Shown one piece after another: positions 6,592-14,124 of a stretch of DNA of 15,059 bases. The stretch lies in the NCBI GenBank assembly GCA_009778425.1, contig WRJU01000233.1:1-15059 (forward strand). Reading direction: 5' to 3'. Numbering within the stretch: the first letter of the stretch is position 1; each line of letters starts with the position of its first letter. The notes beneath the pieces were generated by a model. That model was not told the origin of the DNA. It was given only the letters and a program-made list of their open reading frames with translations, and searched no databases. This DNA comes from Pseudomonadota bacterium. Its GTDB lineage: Bacteria > Pseudomonadota > Gammaproteobacteria > Burkholderiales > Rhodocyclaceae. Position numbers and translations under genes: made by a program.

Positions 6592-8547
6592 TCAGTTCGC
6601 CAGTGGCCCGGCAAGCCCGTCGAAACCGAGATCAGCGAGAATCGACTGCTGTTCGAGCCGGTCGATGCCTTCCGCGATGACGACAAAGCCAAGCGTGTGA
6701 GCGAGCATGGCGAGGCCGCGCACGAAGCTCTGATTGCCCTCGTTCTGGTCGATGTCGCGCAACAGCGAGGTGTCGATCTTGAGATAGTCGAGGCCGAGGT
6801 CGTGCAGATCGCCCAAGGCAGAGAAATGCGGGCCGGCATGCTTGATTCCCAGTTTGCTGGCGAACGGTTTGACCGCCAGGCAGAAGGCGCGGAAGGCCGC
6901 CTGATTGCGTATTGCTTCTTCTTCAGGCACTTCCATCCAGAGACGCTCGACCTGATCGGGGTTTGCGCGCAGCAAAGCAATGAGTCCGGTCACGAACTGC
7001 CCATCCTGGAGCGTTTGCGCCGAAATGGTGACGGCGACCGATTCTCCCCCACTGCCGATCTGGCTGAGGGCGGCTTGCGCTGCGGCATAGTCCATGCGTC
7101 CAAGCAGGCCGAAACGGGCGGCCCACGGCAGGAAGTCGCCGACCTTGAATAGGGTGCCGTCTGCAGACAGACTGATTACTTCTTCGCTGTGAATGAGCGC
7201 CCCCTGCATCGAGCGTACCGGGCAGAGGCTCGTCTGGAATGCGTTTTCTGCCAGTGCCGTCGTCAGTATCGTGCGCCATTGCTCCTGGGTGCGAACAGGG
7301 AGCGCGTCGTCACGATGCTCTTCAATCTTCAGGCCGCGGCTGCCTTCCAGTTCTGCCTGAGCCAGCGCCGTGTCGAGCCTGGACAGGATGGTGGCTACGG
7401 CATCGTTGCGGGTGTATGACACAGCGGCTATCGACAATGTGAGCATGTTGGCGTTTGCCTGTTCATCGGCGACGGCGTAGACGCGCTTGGCCACCGATGC
7501 AGCCCATGACGAAAATTCAAACCCGGCGGCCGATGGCGCGAGCAGGGTGAGGTCGCTGCCGTTGAGACGGCCCCCGATGCTACCGGAGTCGGGCTCGCTG
7601 CCGAGTGCCTGAGCCAGCGTATTGAGCAGTTTGTCGGTAGCAACCCGGCCAAGGTCGCGATTGAGTTCAGCGAGCCTGCCGATGCGCAGGATGAGCAGCG
7701 CGCCTTGCGCGGGCGCTTCCGGCGCGGCCAACTGGGAGGAGAAGGCGTTGAGGAACTGGCGTCGTTCGAGCAGGCCGGTGACGGCATCTTCGTGTATCTG
7801 GCGGCGCAGGTTTTCGAGCCGTTGCGCTTCCTCGGCAAGCATCTGCCGCACCCGTTCGGAAAGCGCGTTCATTGCCCGTACCACAACTTTCAATTCGGCG
7901 GTTCGGGGTTCCGGCGAGGTGATGAAACGGCGCTCACCGATCGCTTGGGCATGTTTGACAAGGGTACGCAGCGGCGCAGTGATCCGGCTCAACAGGATGT
8001 TGCCGAACAGGCCGGCAATGATCGCGGTAACAAGGAACCATCCCAGCAATTTGAGGGTATTGCTCCATAGCGCCTCGTACACATAGCAGGTGTGGCTTTC
8101 CACCGTGAGTGTGCCGAACTGATGCCAACCATGCTGTACATGGGCCACTCCGGGACGATCCTTGATGGAGGCCAGTTTCACGAACCATGCGGGCACGTTT
8201 TCGACGGGCTTGTCGAAATGAAAATCGGCAATTACCGCATCGTCCGGACCGACGAGTCGGATCTGGCTGTAATAGCCAGTATCGAACTGGGAGGAGAGCA
8301 TGGTGTTGACGATGCCTTTGAGATCGTCGTTGACATTGCCCGTTGTTGCTTTTTCGCGGTCGCTATCGTTGTTGTACAACAGGAACGAGACAGCCAGAGA
8401 CATGACAGTCGCATTGTCTGAATTCTTGATATTGAGTTGTTGTTCAAGATATTGGCGCGCGTTCAGCGTACTTACCACCAGGCTGCCGCCGAGGGCAAGC
8501 AGGGTGACGGTTGCGATGGCGATCCAGAGTTGTTTGATCAGAGACAT
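6592..8547 (-). CDS. lapD: LapD-like c-di-GMP receptor with degenerate GGDEF and EAL domains
   Basis: Inner-membrane receptor that, by analogy with Pseudomonas LapD, binds cytoplasmic c-di-GMP and then holds the protease LapG in the periplasm, so that a surface adhesin stays attached. 651 residues. TM1 at about 7-26, periplasmic LapD/MoxY-type sensor domain (about 27-164, with PAWF around W121), TM2 at about 166-186, HAMP at about 187-240, then GGDEF-like (about 250-410) and EAL-like (about 425-651) domains. Both are degenerate. The GGDEF signature reads NGSDL (329-333), and the EALxR motif reads E456-V-I-S-L. The DDFGTGY metal loop is replaced by a segment around AGPHFSALGDL. KID (590-592) and AEG (625-627) remain. 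It is therefore predicted to bind rather than make or break c-di-GMP. The start is ATG at 8547 with GGAAG upstream. The gene lies 46 bases after lapG, so they probably form an operon. Confidence 0.88.
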   Translation of the reverse strand: MSLIKQLWIAIATVTLLALGGSLVVSTLNARQYLEQQLNIKNSDNATVMSLAVSFLLYNNDSDREKATTGNVNDDLKGIVNTMLSSQFDTGYYSQIRLVGPDDAVIADFHFDKPVENVPAWFVKLASIKDRPGVAHVQHGWHQFGTLTVESHTCYVYEALWSNTLKLLGWFLVTAIIAGLFGNILLSRITAPLRTLVKHAQAIGERRFITSPEPRTAELKVVVRAMNALSERVRQMLAEEAQRLENLRRQIHEDAVTGLLERRQFLNAFSSQLAAPEAPAQGALLILRIGRLAELNRDLGRVATDKLLNTLAQALGSEPDSGSIGGRLNGSDLTLLAPSAAGFEFSSWAASVAKRVYAVADEQANANMLTLSIAAVSYTRNDAVATILSRLDTALAQAELEGSRGLKIEEHRDDALPVRTQEQWRTILTTALAENAFQTSLCPVRSMQGALIHSEEVISLSADGTLFKVGDFLPWAARFGLLGRMDYAAAQAALSQIGSGGESVAVTISAQTLQDGQFVTGLIALLRANPDQVERLWMEVPEEEAIRNQAAFRAFCLAVKPFASKLGIKHAGPHFSALGDLHDLGLDYLKIDTSLLRDIDQNEGNQSFVRGLAMLAHTLGFVVIAEGIDRLEQQSILADLGFDGLAGPLAN

Positions 8548-8593
8548 GGCTGAGACTTCCGAAATGGGTCGGGGGCACGGAATGAAAAAATGT

Positions 8594-9574
8594 TCATCGT
8601 TTGGCGATTTTCCGTGACGACGGCCGGTATTTTGCCGTTTTCGCCTTCGATTTCGTGGGCTTCATGTGCTCGGAGGCGATCTTTTTTGTTTTCAGGCTGG
8701 CCTGATGTTTTGCCATCGCATTTGAGGACGACCGGGACTTGGCCGTGTTTAGCGACGACAGTTTGAATTTCTTCGGCTGTTTCCATGACATCAGCGACTG
8801 GGCGCTGAGTTTTGTCAGGGATGGGTCGATCCCTTCACGGCGCATGCGTTGAAGCACATCGCGCCAACGGGACAAGCGTGCCGTAGGGTCGCCGGCAGAA
8901 TTTTGTTCCCCGCCTACCCACAGCCCTTCATGGTTGAAGCTGAAGACCGGGAAAAGATCGGAGCGGCGTTTGGCCGGAAAAATTGAGTCGATCAGGTTGT
9001 CCAGGATCAATGGGTCGGCCGTTGGGGATTCGAAATAGCTCAATACCATGTGCGCAACGGTTTGTGACCCCATGCGCGCGCGAACGTACACTAGGCGCAA
9101 TTTCTGCACGGGGACGTCCATCAGCAACAGGGAGACGTATTTTGCGATGGCGTAGTCTTCACAGTCGCCCCTTCCCTTGCCGAAAACCTCCAATGGGGTC
9201 GTCCAGTAATCCTGCACCCCCCACACGGCCATGTCGCTTGCGTAAACAACCTTGAAGTTGACGAAAGCGTTGACGCGCTCAAGTTTGATGAGGTCCGGTT
9301 GTGTCTTGTCTTTCTCGATCATGGCGCGCCAGGCTTTGACCGTGGCGGCGGCAGTTTGCCCGTATTCCGATGCCGCCAGTTGCTCTAAGCGGTCGAAGTT
9401 GGTGTCCGCGCTAACGATCCCCGACAGACTGAAGAGGAAAGCCATACCGAGCCTAACCACCCACATTGCCCAGAAAGGGGGCGGAGGATATTGGTGGCGG
9501 GCAGCTTTGCCGCTCTGCCCTTGGATCGTTGCTATAGCCATTTTATGACATACGCAATTCACTGACTTCCGCAT
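8594..9574 (-). CDS. lapG: LapG-like periplasmic cysteine protease with basic C-terminal tail
   Basis: Bacterial transglutaminase-like cysteine protease (BTLCP), which in Pseudomonas cleaves the N-terminal region of the adhesin LapA and releases it from the cell surface. Numbered from the ATG at 9574, the Cys-His-Asp triad is C138 (GRGDCEDYAIAKY), H175 (VAHMVLSY) and D192 (LILDNL). D137 and E139 next to the Cys match the calcium-binding acidic residues known in LapG. A hydrophobic segment at about 37-55, ending SGIVSA before DTNF, should act as signal peptide or anchor. The catalytic part ends near 250. A further ~70 residues are rich in Lys, Ser and Ala, almost free of acidic residues, and unusual for the family. 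Possible starts are GTG 9580, ATG 9574 (weak GAG upstream), ATG 9541 and ATG 9466; the last would give a compact signal peptide. lapD follows 46 bases downstream. Confidence 0.88.
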   Translation of the reverse strand: MRKSVNCVCHKMAIATIQGQSGKAARHQYPPPPFWAMWVVRLGMAFLFSLSGIVSADTNFDRLEQLAASEYGQTAAATVKAWRAMIEKDKTQPDLIKLERVNAFVNFKVVYASDMAVWGVQDYWTTPLEVFGKGRGDCEDYAIAKYVSLLLMDVPVQKLRLVYVRARMGSQTVAHMVLSYFESPTADPLILDNLIDSIFPAKRRSDLFPVFSFNHEGLWVGGEQNSAGDPTARLSRWRDVLQRMRREGIDPSLTKLSAQSLMSWKQPKKFKLSSLNTAKSRSSSNAMAKHQASLKTKKIASEHMKPTKSKAKTAKYRPSSRKIAKR

Positions 9575-9604
9575 CTTCACTCATTCAGCCGTCAGGCGAT
9601 GGTG

Positions 9605-9621
9605 ATGTGCTTCACGCACAT
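9605..9621. promoter_or_regulatory. short inverted repeat in the lapG leader
   Basis: ATGTGC (9605-9610) and GCACAT (9616-9621) are exact reverse complements around a 5-base loop. It lies about 30 bases upstream of the lapG start, downstream of a minus-strand TTGACA (9640-9635). It could be an operator half-pair or a leader hairpin; the arms are short, so chance is possible. Confidence 0.25.
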
Positions 9622-9686
9622 GATGAGGAAGTCTTAATGTCAATACTGTCAGAAAAGATGGGATATAGCTGTCCTGGGTATTCTTT

Positions 9687-9845
9687 ATGGCTCTTTTTAT
9701 GATCGTTTTGTTGTGTCAATACAACAAATATCCTCCTGCGCTAGAGTCGAAAAATGACAAAGGTATCTCTCGTGATGAGGGTTTTCACATGATTGAAGCG
9801 GACTTCATGCTTGAAGCGGATGTGACATACTTTTTTTTGAATTGA
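9687..9845 (+). CDS. possible 52-residue small protein in the lap intergenic region
   Basis: Open frame of 52 codons from ATG 9687 to TGA 9843-9845. The product would begin with a hydrophobic stretch (MALFMIVLLCQY) and contain two related segments, IEADF and LEADV, encoded by the 10-base direct repeats. There is no convincing Shine-Dalgarno sequence, and the frame runs through a palindrome and a T8 run. It is more likely chance than gene. Confidence 0.12.
   Translation: MALFMIVLLCQYNKYPPALESKNDKGISRDEGFHMIEADFMLEADVTYFFLN
9707..9728. promoter_or_regulatory. perfect 8-bp palindrome, candidate operator between lapG and the lapE-like gene
   Basis: TTTGTTGT (9707-9714) and ACAACAAA (9721-9728) are exact reverse complements separated by GTCAAT. 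On the minus strand the spacer region reads ATTGAC followed by ACAACA, so a TTGACA -35-like hexamer lies inside the palindrome. A 22-bp dyad about 130 bases upstream of lapG and 370 bases upstream of the divergent gene is the size of a typical dimeric regulator site. The regulator is unknown. Confidence 0.4.
9793..9820. repeat. two 10-base direct repeats TTGAAGCGGA
   Basis: TTGAAGCGGA occurs at 9793-9802 and 9811-9820, an 18-base period. Between them CTTCA (9803-9807) can pair with TGAAG (9812-9816), or GAAG (9795-9798) with CTTC (9803-9806). This could be a tandem binding site upstream of the TolC-like gene, or chance. Confidence 0.35.
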
Positions 9846-9986
9846 GGTATGCGCTGGTTTTCTGGCGGGGAGCTTGCAATGCGGTAAAGGTATGCCGCGT
9901 GATACGCGTCAACTGGGGTTTGTACGAAGATTGCTGCGAAAAGTGTTGTACTAACAGCAGATTTTTTTGCCGAAACTGAAAAATAT

Positions 9987-10016
9987 TTGGCACTCCTTCC
10001 GGACAGAGTGTAGAGT
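9987..10016 (+). promoter_or_regulatory. candidate sigma70 promoter for the lapE-like gene
   Basis: TTGGCA (9987-9992) and TAGAGT (10011-10016) are separated by 18 bases and resemble -35 and -10 elements. Transcription would start near 10023, giving a leader of about 75 bases. It is the best match close to this gene but rests on sequence alone. Confidence 0.4.
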
Positions 10017-10098
10017 GAGAAACACATATAACTTGGACTGGCTACAAGTCTGGATTGGCGTTGCGCAGGAAAGATTTGCAACCACTTGGAGATAACAA

Positions 10099-11577
10099 AT
10101 GAACAGGATGAAGACACTGGTCTGTCTGGCGGTTGCCTCCGCCCTGCAAGTCTTGTCCGGAACATCTGGCGCACAAGAGCTTGCCGAGGCGCCAAAAGGG
10201 GCATTGCTGGACGCCGTGCGCAAGGCTGTGGCCACTAACCCTGAAGTCCAGGCTCGCTGGCATGGATACACGGCCGCGACAGCGGGGCGTGATGTTGCCC
10301 GCGGTGGGTATTTTCCGCGCATCGATCTGAACGCCGGCTTGGGGCACGTATGGCGCAAGGACCCCAAGCAAGACAGTGACGACTGGACTTATGGCGGCGT
10401 CGGGCTGGATCTCAGGCAGATGATTTATGATGGCTTTGCAACGAGCAGCCAGGTCAGGCGTATGAGCTATGACCGTCTCAGGAGCTATTACGAGTTGCTT
10501 GACGCTTCGGAGAATACCGGCCTCGATGTCATCCAGGCTTATGCCGACGTTCAGCGGCAGCGTGAGCTGGTCGAGCATGCCAAGGCGAATTACGTTGCCC
10601 ACAAGCAGCTTTACGACCGCCTCAATGAACGTGCCACGGCGGGCGTGAGCCGCCGGGTAGACCTCGATCAGGCAACCGGGCGGCTGGCTCTGGCCGAATC
10701 CAACCTGCTGACGGAGCTTTCAAACCTTCACGATGTCAGCGCGCGTTACCAGCGCCTGGTTGGCGAGATACCGCCTGACGTGCTGCCGCCGATCACGGAG
10801 GACTTCAACAACGTGCAGTTGCCGGAGAACGTCGTCGCCGCGCTGAACGTAGCCTACGTCAACAACCCAGGGTTCAACGCCACGATTGAAACCGTGCGCT
10901 CCAGCATGGCCAATCGGGATGTGGCCCGTTCCAACTATCACCCCAAGCTTGATCTGGTCGCGAGGACAGGGGTTGATCGCAACGTCGACAATACAGAGAC
11001 CACAGACGCGTCCGGTAAGCGTACAGGCGGCCTCAAGGGCAACAGGCGTGAAAGTGCAGTCGAATTGCAGTTGAATTTCAACCTTTTCCGTGGCGGCTCC
11101 GATGCGGCTCGCATCCGTATGGCGAGCGAGGAGGTCAACCAGGCCAGGGATTTGCGCGAAAAAGCCTGCCGCGACCTGCGTCAGACCCTGACGATCGCCT
11201 ATCAGGATACCCGTAGCCTGGTTGAACAACTGGGTTATCTTGAGCGGCATACCCTGATGACCGACAGGGCGCGCCAAGCTTTCCGTGATCAGTTCAACAT
11301 CGGGCAGCGCACCCTGCTCGACCTGCTCGACACTGAGAACGAGTACTTTGTTGCTCAACGGAACTATACGACCGCGCGTTATAACCTGCTGATTGCGCAA
11401 GCCCGCACTTTGGCCGGGACGGGGCAGTTGCTGCGTACCCTTGGCGTCGTGCGTGAGGATCTGCCCTCGGCGAAAGACATCGGACAGGATCGTGATACCG
11501 TTGATCCGGCGGATATGTGCCCGGCCGACGCGCCTGTTCAAGTCGAAGTCGATAAAGGGAGACTGTCGAGCAGGTAA
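10099..11577 (+). CDS. TolC-family type I secretion outer-membrane protein (LapE-like)
   Basis: Outer-membrane channel of the type I secretion class, 492 residues. The signal peptide covers residues 1-25 with likely cleavage at SGA-QEL. Two OEP repeats follow (about 35-235 and 245-450), each with a strand motif after a long helix: YFPRIDLNAGLG near 71 and YHPKLDLVARTG near 280. LDLLDTENEYFVAQRNY near 407 is typical of type I secretion TolC homologues. The C-terminal ~35 residues (with ADMCPADAP) are polar and probably periplasmic. GGAG before ATAACA gives a good ribosome binding site. The gene is divergent from lapG-lapD, so it is a good candidate for LapE, the channel that exports the adhesin that LapG cuts. 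LapB and LapC homologues are not adjacent, so this link is by context only. It ends 39 bases before an intrinsic terminator and appears to be transcribed alone. Confidence 0.85.
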   Translation: MNRMKTLVCLAVASALQVLSGTSGAQELAEAPKGALLDAVRKAVATNPEVQARWHGYTAATAGRDVARGGYFPRIDLNAGLGHVWRKDPKQDSDDWTYGGVGLDLRQMIYDGFATSSQVRRMSYDRLRSYYELLDASENTGLDVIQAYADVQRQRELVEHAKANYVAHKQLYDRLNERATAGVSRRVDLDQATGRLALAESNLLTELSNLHDVSARYQRLVGEIPPDVLPPITEDFNNVQLPENVVAALNVAYVNNPGFNATIETVRSSMANRDVARSNYHPKLDLVARTGVDRNVDNTETTDASGKRTGGLKGNRRESAVELQLNFNLFRGGSDAARIRMASEEVNQARDLREKACRDLRQTLTIAYQDTRSLVEQLGYLERHTLMTDRARQAFRDQFNIGQRTLLDLLDTENEYFVAQRNYTTARYNLLIAQARTLAGTGQLLRTLGVVREDLPSAKDIGQDRDTVDPADMCPADAPVQVEVDKGRLSSR

Positions 11578-11616
11578 AAGCCAAGACTGCGCAAGCAGTT
11601 GGTTCCAACAAAGATG

Positions 11617-11645
11617 GCGCAACCTTCCGGTTGCGCTATTTTTTT
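11617..11645 (+). terminator. intrinsic terminator of the lapE-like gene
   Basis: GCGCAACC (11617-11624) and GGTTGCGC (11629-11636) form a perfect 8-bp stem around TTCC, extendable by G-U and T-A pairs. The stem is followed by TATTTTTTT (11637-11645). It lies 39 bases after the stop codon and 26 bases before the end of the convergent mutY gene. On the minus strand the stem is followed by only a weak T stretch. Confidence 0.9.
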
Positions 11646-11670
11646 GAGTTGCCCTGGAGCCAATCAGACT

Positions 11671-12729
11671 TCAAGCATCGGCATTCGTTCGGTTGAGGTT
11701 CTCCAATATCCTGCGTACCGGCGTGGGCAGGGCAGCAGAACCGATTCGTTCGAGCGCCTGCCATTGCCAGGCGGGTTCGGCAAGCATCCGGGGGGCAGCG
11801 GGAAGGTCGATGCGCCAGGGCGCGATTTCCAGCGTGAAATGCGTGAAGGCGTGAACGAGCGGCGGTAAGGCTTGTGCGCTGGCTTGAGCGACACCGAGCT
11901 TACGCATGGCCCAAGTTTCGATCTGAATGCTTTCCGGGATTTCGGGCAAGGCCAGCAGGCCGCCCCAGATTCCGGCGGGCGGGCGGCGCTCCAGCAGCAC
12001 GCTGTCGCCCAGGATGACCACTGCCATTCTGCTTGCACGGCGCGGCGGCGTTTTTCGGGAACGCGGGGTGGGCAGTTCCGCAATCCGCCCCGTGGCATGC
12101 GCCACGCATTGCGCCGCGAGCGGGCAGGCTCTACAGGCCGGGCGGGCGCGCGTGCATACGGTGGCTCCCAAGTCCATTTGTGCCTGGATGTAGACGCCAA
12201 TGTCCTCTGCGTTTTCCGGCAGCAGGGACTCCGCCAACGCCCACAGGCGTTCTTCTACCGCGCGTTCTCCGGGAAAACCTTCGATTCCGAAGGCACGGCA
12301 CAGTACCCGTTTGACGTTGCCGTCCAGGATGGCTGCCCGCTCATTGCTTGCAAATGCGGCGATGGCCGCTGCCGTTGAGCGTCCGATGCCGGGCAATTCG
12401 GCCAATGCCGTTGCCGAAACGGGAAAATGCCCGCCGTGTTTCTCCATGACTGTACATGCGGTGCGGTGCAGATTGCGGGCGCGTGCGTAATAGCCAAGGC
12501 CGCTCCAGAGCGCCATGACTTCTTCCACCGGCGCGGCAGCTAGCGCCGCAACATTTGGGAAACGTTCGAGAAAACGCGCGTAATAGGGGATGACGGCAGC
12601 GACCTGCGTCTGCTGCAACATGATTTCGGAGAGCCATATCCGGTAAGGGTCTCGTGTGCCTTGCCACGGCAGGCCGTGTCGGCCATGAGCGCGTTGCCAG
12701 GCAATCAGGTGGGAAGAAAAGCCGGGCAT
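11671..12729 (-). CDS. mutY: A/G-specific adenine DNA glycosylase
   Basis: Base-excision repair enzyme that removes adenine paired with 8-oxoguanine and so prevents G:C to T:A mutations. 352 residues, the usual length. Catalytic E35 in SEIMLQQTQV, helix-hairpin-helix LPGIGRSTAAAI (about 112-123), and catalytic D136 in ILDGNVKRV. The 4Fe-4S ligands are C192-x6-C199-x2-C202-x5-C208. A NUDIX-like 8-oxoG recognition domain covers about 235-340, with PPAGIWGGLLALPE and HAFTHFTLEI. All key residues are intact. The start is ATG at 12729, 31 bases after the phoR stop on the same strand, so it may be read from the phoBR transcript. No good Shine-Dalgarno sequence precedes the ATG. It converges on the LapE-like gene. 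Confidence 0.96.
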   Translation of the reverse strand: MPGFSSHLIAWQRAHGRHGLPWQGTRDPYRIWLSEIMLQQTQVAAVIPYYARFLERFPNVAALAAAPVEEVMALWSGLGYYARARNLHRTACTVMEKHGGHFPVSATALAELPGIGRSTAAAIAAFASNERAAILDGNVKRVLCRAFGIEGFPGERAVEERLWALAESLLPENAEDIGVYIQAQMDLGATVCTRARPACRACPLAAQCVAHATGRIAELPTPRSRKTPPRRASRMAVVILGDSVLLERRPPAGIWGGLLALPEIPESIQIETWAMRKLGVAQASAQALPPLVHAFTHFTLEIAPWRIDLPAAPRMLAEPAWQWQALERIGSAALPTPVRRILENLNRTNADA

Positions 12730-12760
12730 GAACGGCGGAGGGGATGGAGAAAACGCGATT

Positions 12761-14119
12761 TTAGCCTGCTTTGTCCGATCCGCCCGCCTGCACCCGCGTT
12801 GCCGGGAATGTCACGGTAAAACATGTCCCCCGCGATGGCGTGCTCTCGATGTCGAGCTTGGCGTCGTGCCGTTGCAATACATGCTTGACGATGGAAAGCC
12901 CCAGGCCGGTTCCGCCGCTGGCGCGGGAACGGTCGGAGTCTACGCGGTAGAAACGCTCTGTCAGTCGCGGGATATGCTCAGGGGCGATGCCTGGGCCGCT
13001 GTCCTGTACGGAAAAACGCGCGCCGCCGTTGGTTCGTGTTTGCCACCGGATGACGATTTTGCCGTCGGGTGGGGTGTAGCGAATGGCATTGTTGATGAGA
13101 TTGAAGAAGGCGCTTTGTAATTCGGATGAGGAACCGGCGATTTCGTCGGAAGTGTCCATGCCTTCAAGAACGAGTTCGTGGCCGGGGGCGCTTTGCCCGA
13201 CCAGATGCGCGGAAAAAGCGCGGGCGTCAGTGTCGAGCCTCTCCAGCAGGGTACGGACGGGCGTCCATTCCTTTATCCCTGGCGGGGCGCTGCCTTCCAG
13301 GCGGGAGAGGGTGAGGAGGTCGTCTACCAAGCGTTTCATCCTTTCCGTCTGCTGCGCCATGCGATGGAGCATGTCGTTCCGTTCATCGTCGCCAAGCGGC
13401 AGGGTTTGCAGGGTTTCGATGAAGCCCGCCAGCACGGTGAGCGGGGTGCGTATTTCATGGGAGACGTTGGCGACGAAATCGCGCCTCATGACTTCCGCCT
13501 GTTCGATGGCGGTGATGTCCCGCGAGAGCATGAGCATCCGCCCTTGCCCGTAGGGAAGAAGCCGTACTTCAAGGCGCAGGGGGCGCGATGCCGTGGCGAG
13601 CGGGCTTTCCAGCGTGAGGGGGTCTGTAAAGTCGCGCGAGGCAAGGTTTTTGACCAGCACGGGGGCGCGCAGCAAGTGCGTGATCCGCTGTGAGAGGTCG
13701 CGGCGGTTATCCAGCCCGAAGTGTTCGCAAGCCGTTCGGTTGCACCACTCGATACATTCCCGTTCATCCAGGATGACGAGGCCGTTGGGCGAGGCTTGCA
13801 GCGCGGACTGGATGTTGTGTAGGCGGCTTTCAAGTTCTTCTGCCTCAAGAGACTGTTTGCGGAGGAGCCGCTGGACACGCTCGGCGGCTTCCCGGCGCTG
13901 GTTGTCGAGACGGGGCGGCGGCGGTGTGTCCGGCTCGTCCCGGATATGGTGCAGCCAGTCGGCAAAGACCTGCGCGCGCCAGGTATCCCAAACCAGCCAG
14001 GCCAACGCGCCTATGGCGATGCCCAGCCCCACACCCGCAAATTTCACCGAGGTGGCAAGCGCCGCGCCCCCCGCCATGAGGATCAACAGGGATAGCATCC
14101 GGGAAAACAGAGAGGGCAT
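12761..14119 (-). CDS. phoR: phosphate regulon sensor histidine kinase PhoR
   Basis: Inner-membrane kinase that phosphorylates PhoB when phosphate is scarce. 452 residues. Two hydrophobic segments (about 5-24 and 27-45) with almost no periplasmic loop, as in other PhoR proteins, then a charged linker (about 46-100). A PAS domain (about 103-205, SPNGLVILDE) precedes HisKA with phosphoacceptor H221 in FVANVSHEIRTPLT. The HATPase domain has an N box around N343/N344 (LINNAIRYT), D373-SGPGIAP, the F-box segment ERFYRVD, and GGTGLGLSIV (402-411). All catalytic motifs are intact. It starts five bases after the phoB stop, so the two are co-transcribed. The lack of a periplasmic sensor fits signalling through PhoU and the Pst transporter. 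Confidence 0.95.
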   Translation of the reverse strand: MPSLFSRMLSLLILMAGGAALATSVKFAGVGLGIAIGALAWLVWDTWRAQVFADWLHHIRDEPDTPPPPRLDNQRREAAERVQRLLRKQSLEAEELESRLHNIQSALQASPNGLVILDERECIEWCNRTACEHFGLDNRRDLSQRITHLLRAPVLVKNLASRDFTDPLTLESPLATASRPLRLEVRLLPYGQGRMLMLSRDITAIEQAEVMRRDFVANVSHEIRTPLTVLAGFIETLQTLPLGDDERNDMLHRMAQQTERMKRLVDDLLTLSRLEGSAPPGIKEWTPVRTLLERLDTDARAFSAHLVGQSAPGHELVLEGMDTSDEIAGSSSELQSAFFNLINNAIRYTPPDGKIVIRWQTRTNGGARFSVQDSGPGIAPEHIPRLTERFYRVDSDRSRASGGTGLGLSIVKHVLQRHDAKLDIESTPSRGTCFTVTFPATRVQAGGSDKAG

Positions 14120-14124
14120 GGGGT

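Larger units (their letters stand above)
9581..10098. other. divergent intergenic region between lapG and the lapE-like gene
   Basis: 518 bases, visibly richer in A and T than the flanking genes. It must hold the promoters for lapG-lapD (leftward) and the TolC-like gene (rightward). It contains a 6-bp hairpin at 9605-9621, TTGACA on the minus strand at 9640-9635 and again inside the palindrome at 9707-9728, a pair of 10-base direct repeats at 9793-9820, a T8 run at 9831-9838, and a sigma70-like promoter at 9987-10016. A 52-codon reading frame (9687-9845, +) is open but has only a poor ribosome binding site. Confidence 0.8.

Noticed and set aside
9543..9584. 13-codon out-of-frame reading frame overlapping the lapG start region, possible upstream ORF
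   Set aside because: It would stop right before the in-frame ATG at 9541 and could allow reinitiation, but there is no Shine-Dalgarno sequence and the true lapG start is uncertain.
9754..9792. 12-codon frame in the intergenic region
   Set aside because: Too short, without a ribosome binding site, and overlapped by a longer frame that is itself doubtful.
9831..9838. T8 run as a terminator
   Set aside because: The only stems nearby are 4-5 bp and end about 14 bases before the run, and no convincing gene ends there.
9988..10002. TGGCAC as a possible sigma54 -24 element upstream of the lapE-like gene
   Set aside because: The -12 position reads CCGG instead of TTGC, so the GC needed there is missing. 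A sigma70 reading of the same bases fits better.
9785..10204. 139-codon minus-strand frame running into the lapE-like gene
   Set aside because: Half of it is antisense to the signal-peptide region of the TolC-like protein; there are no motifs, and the start lies inside that gene.
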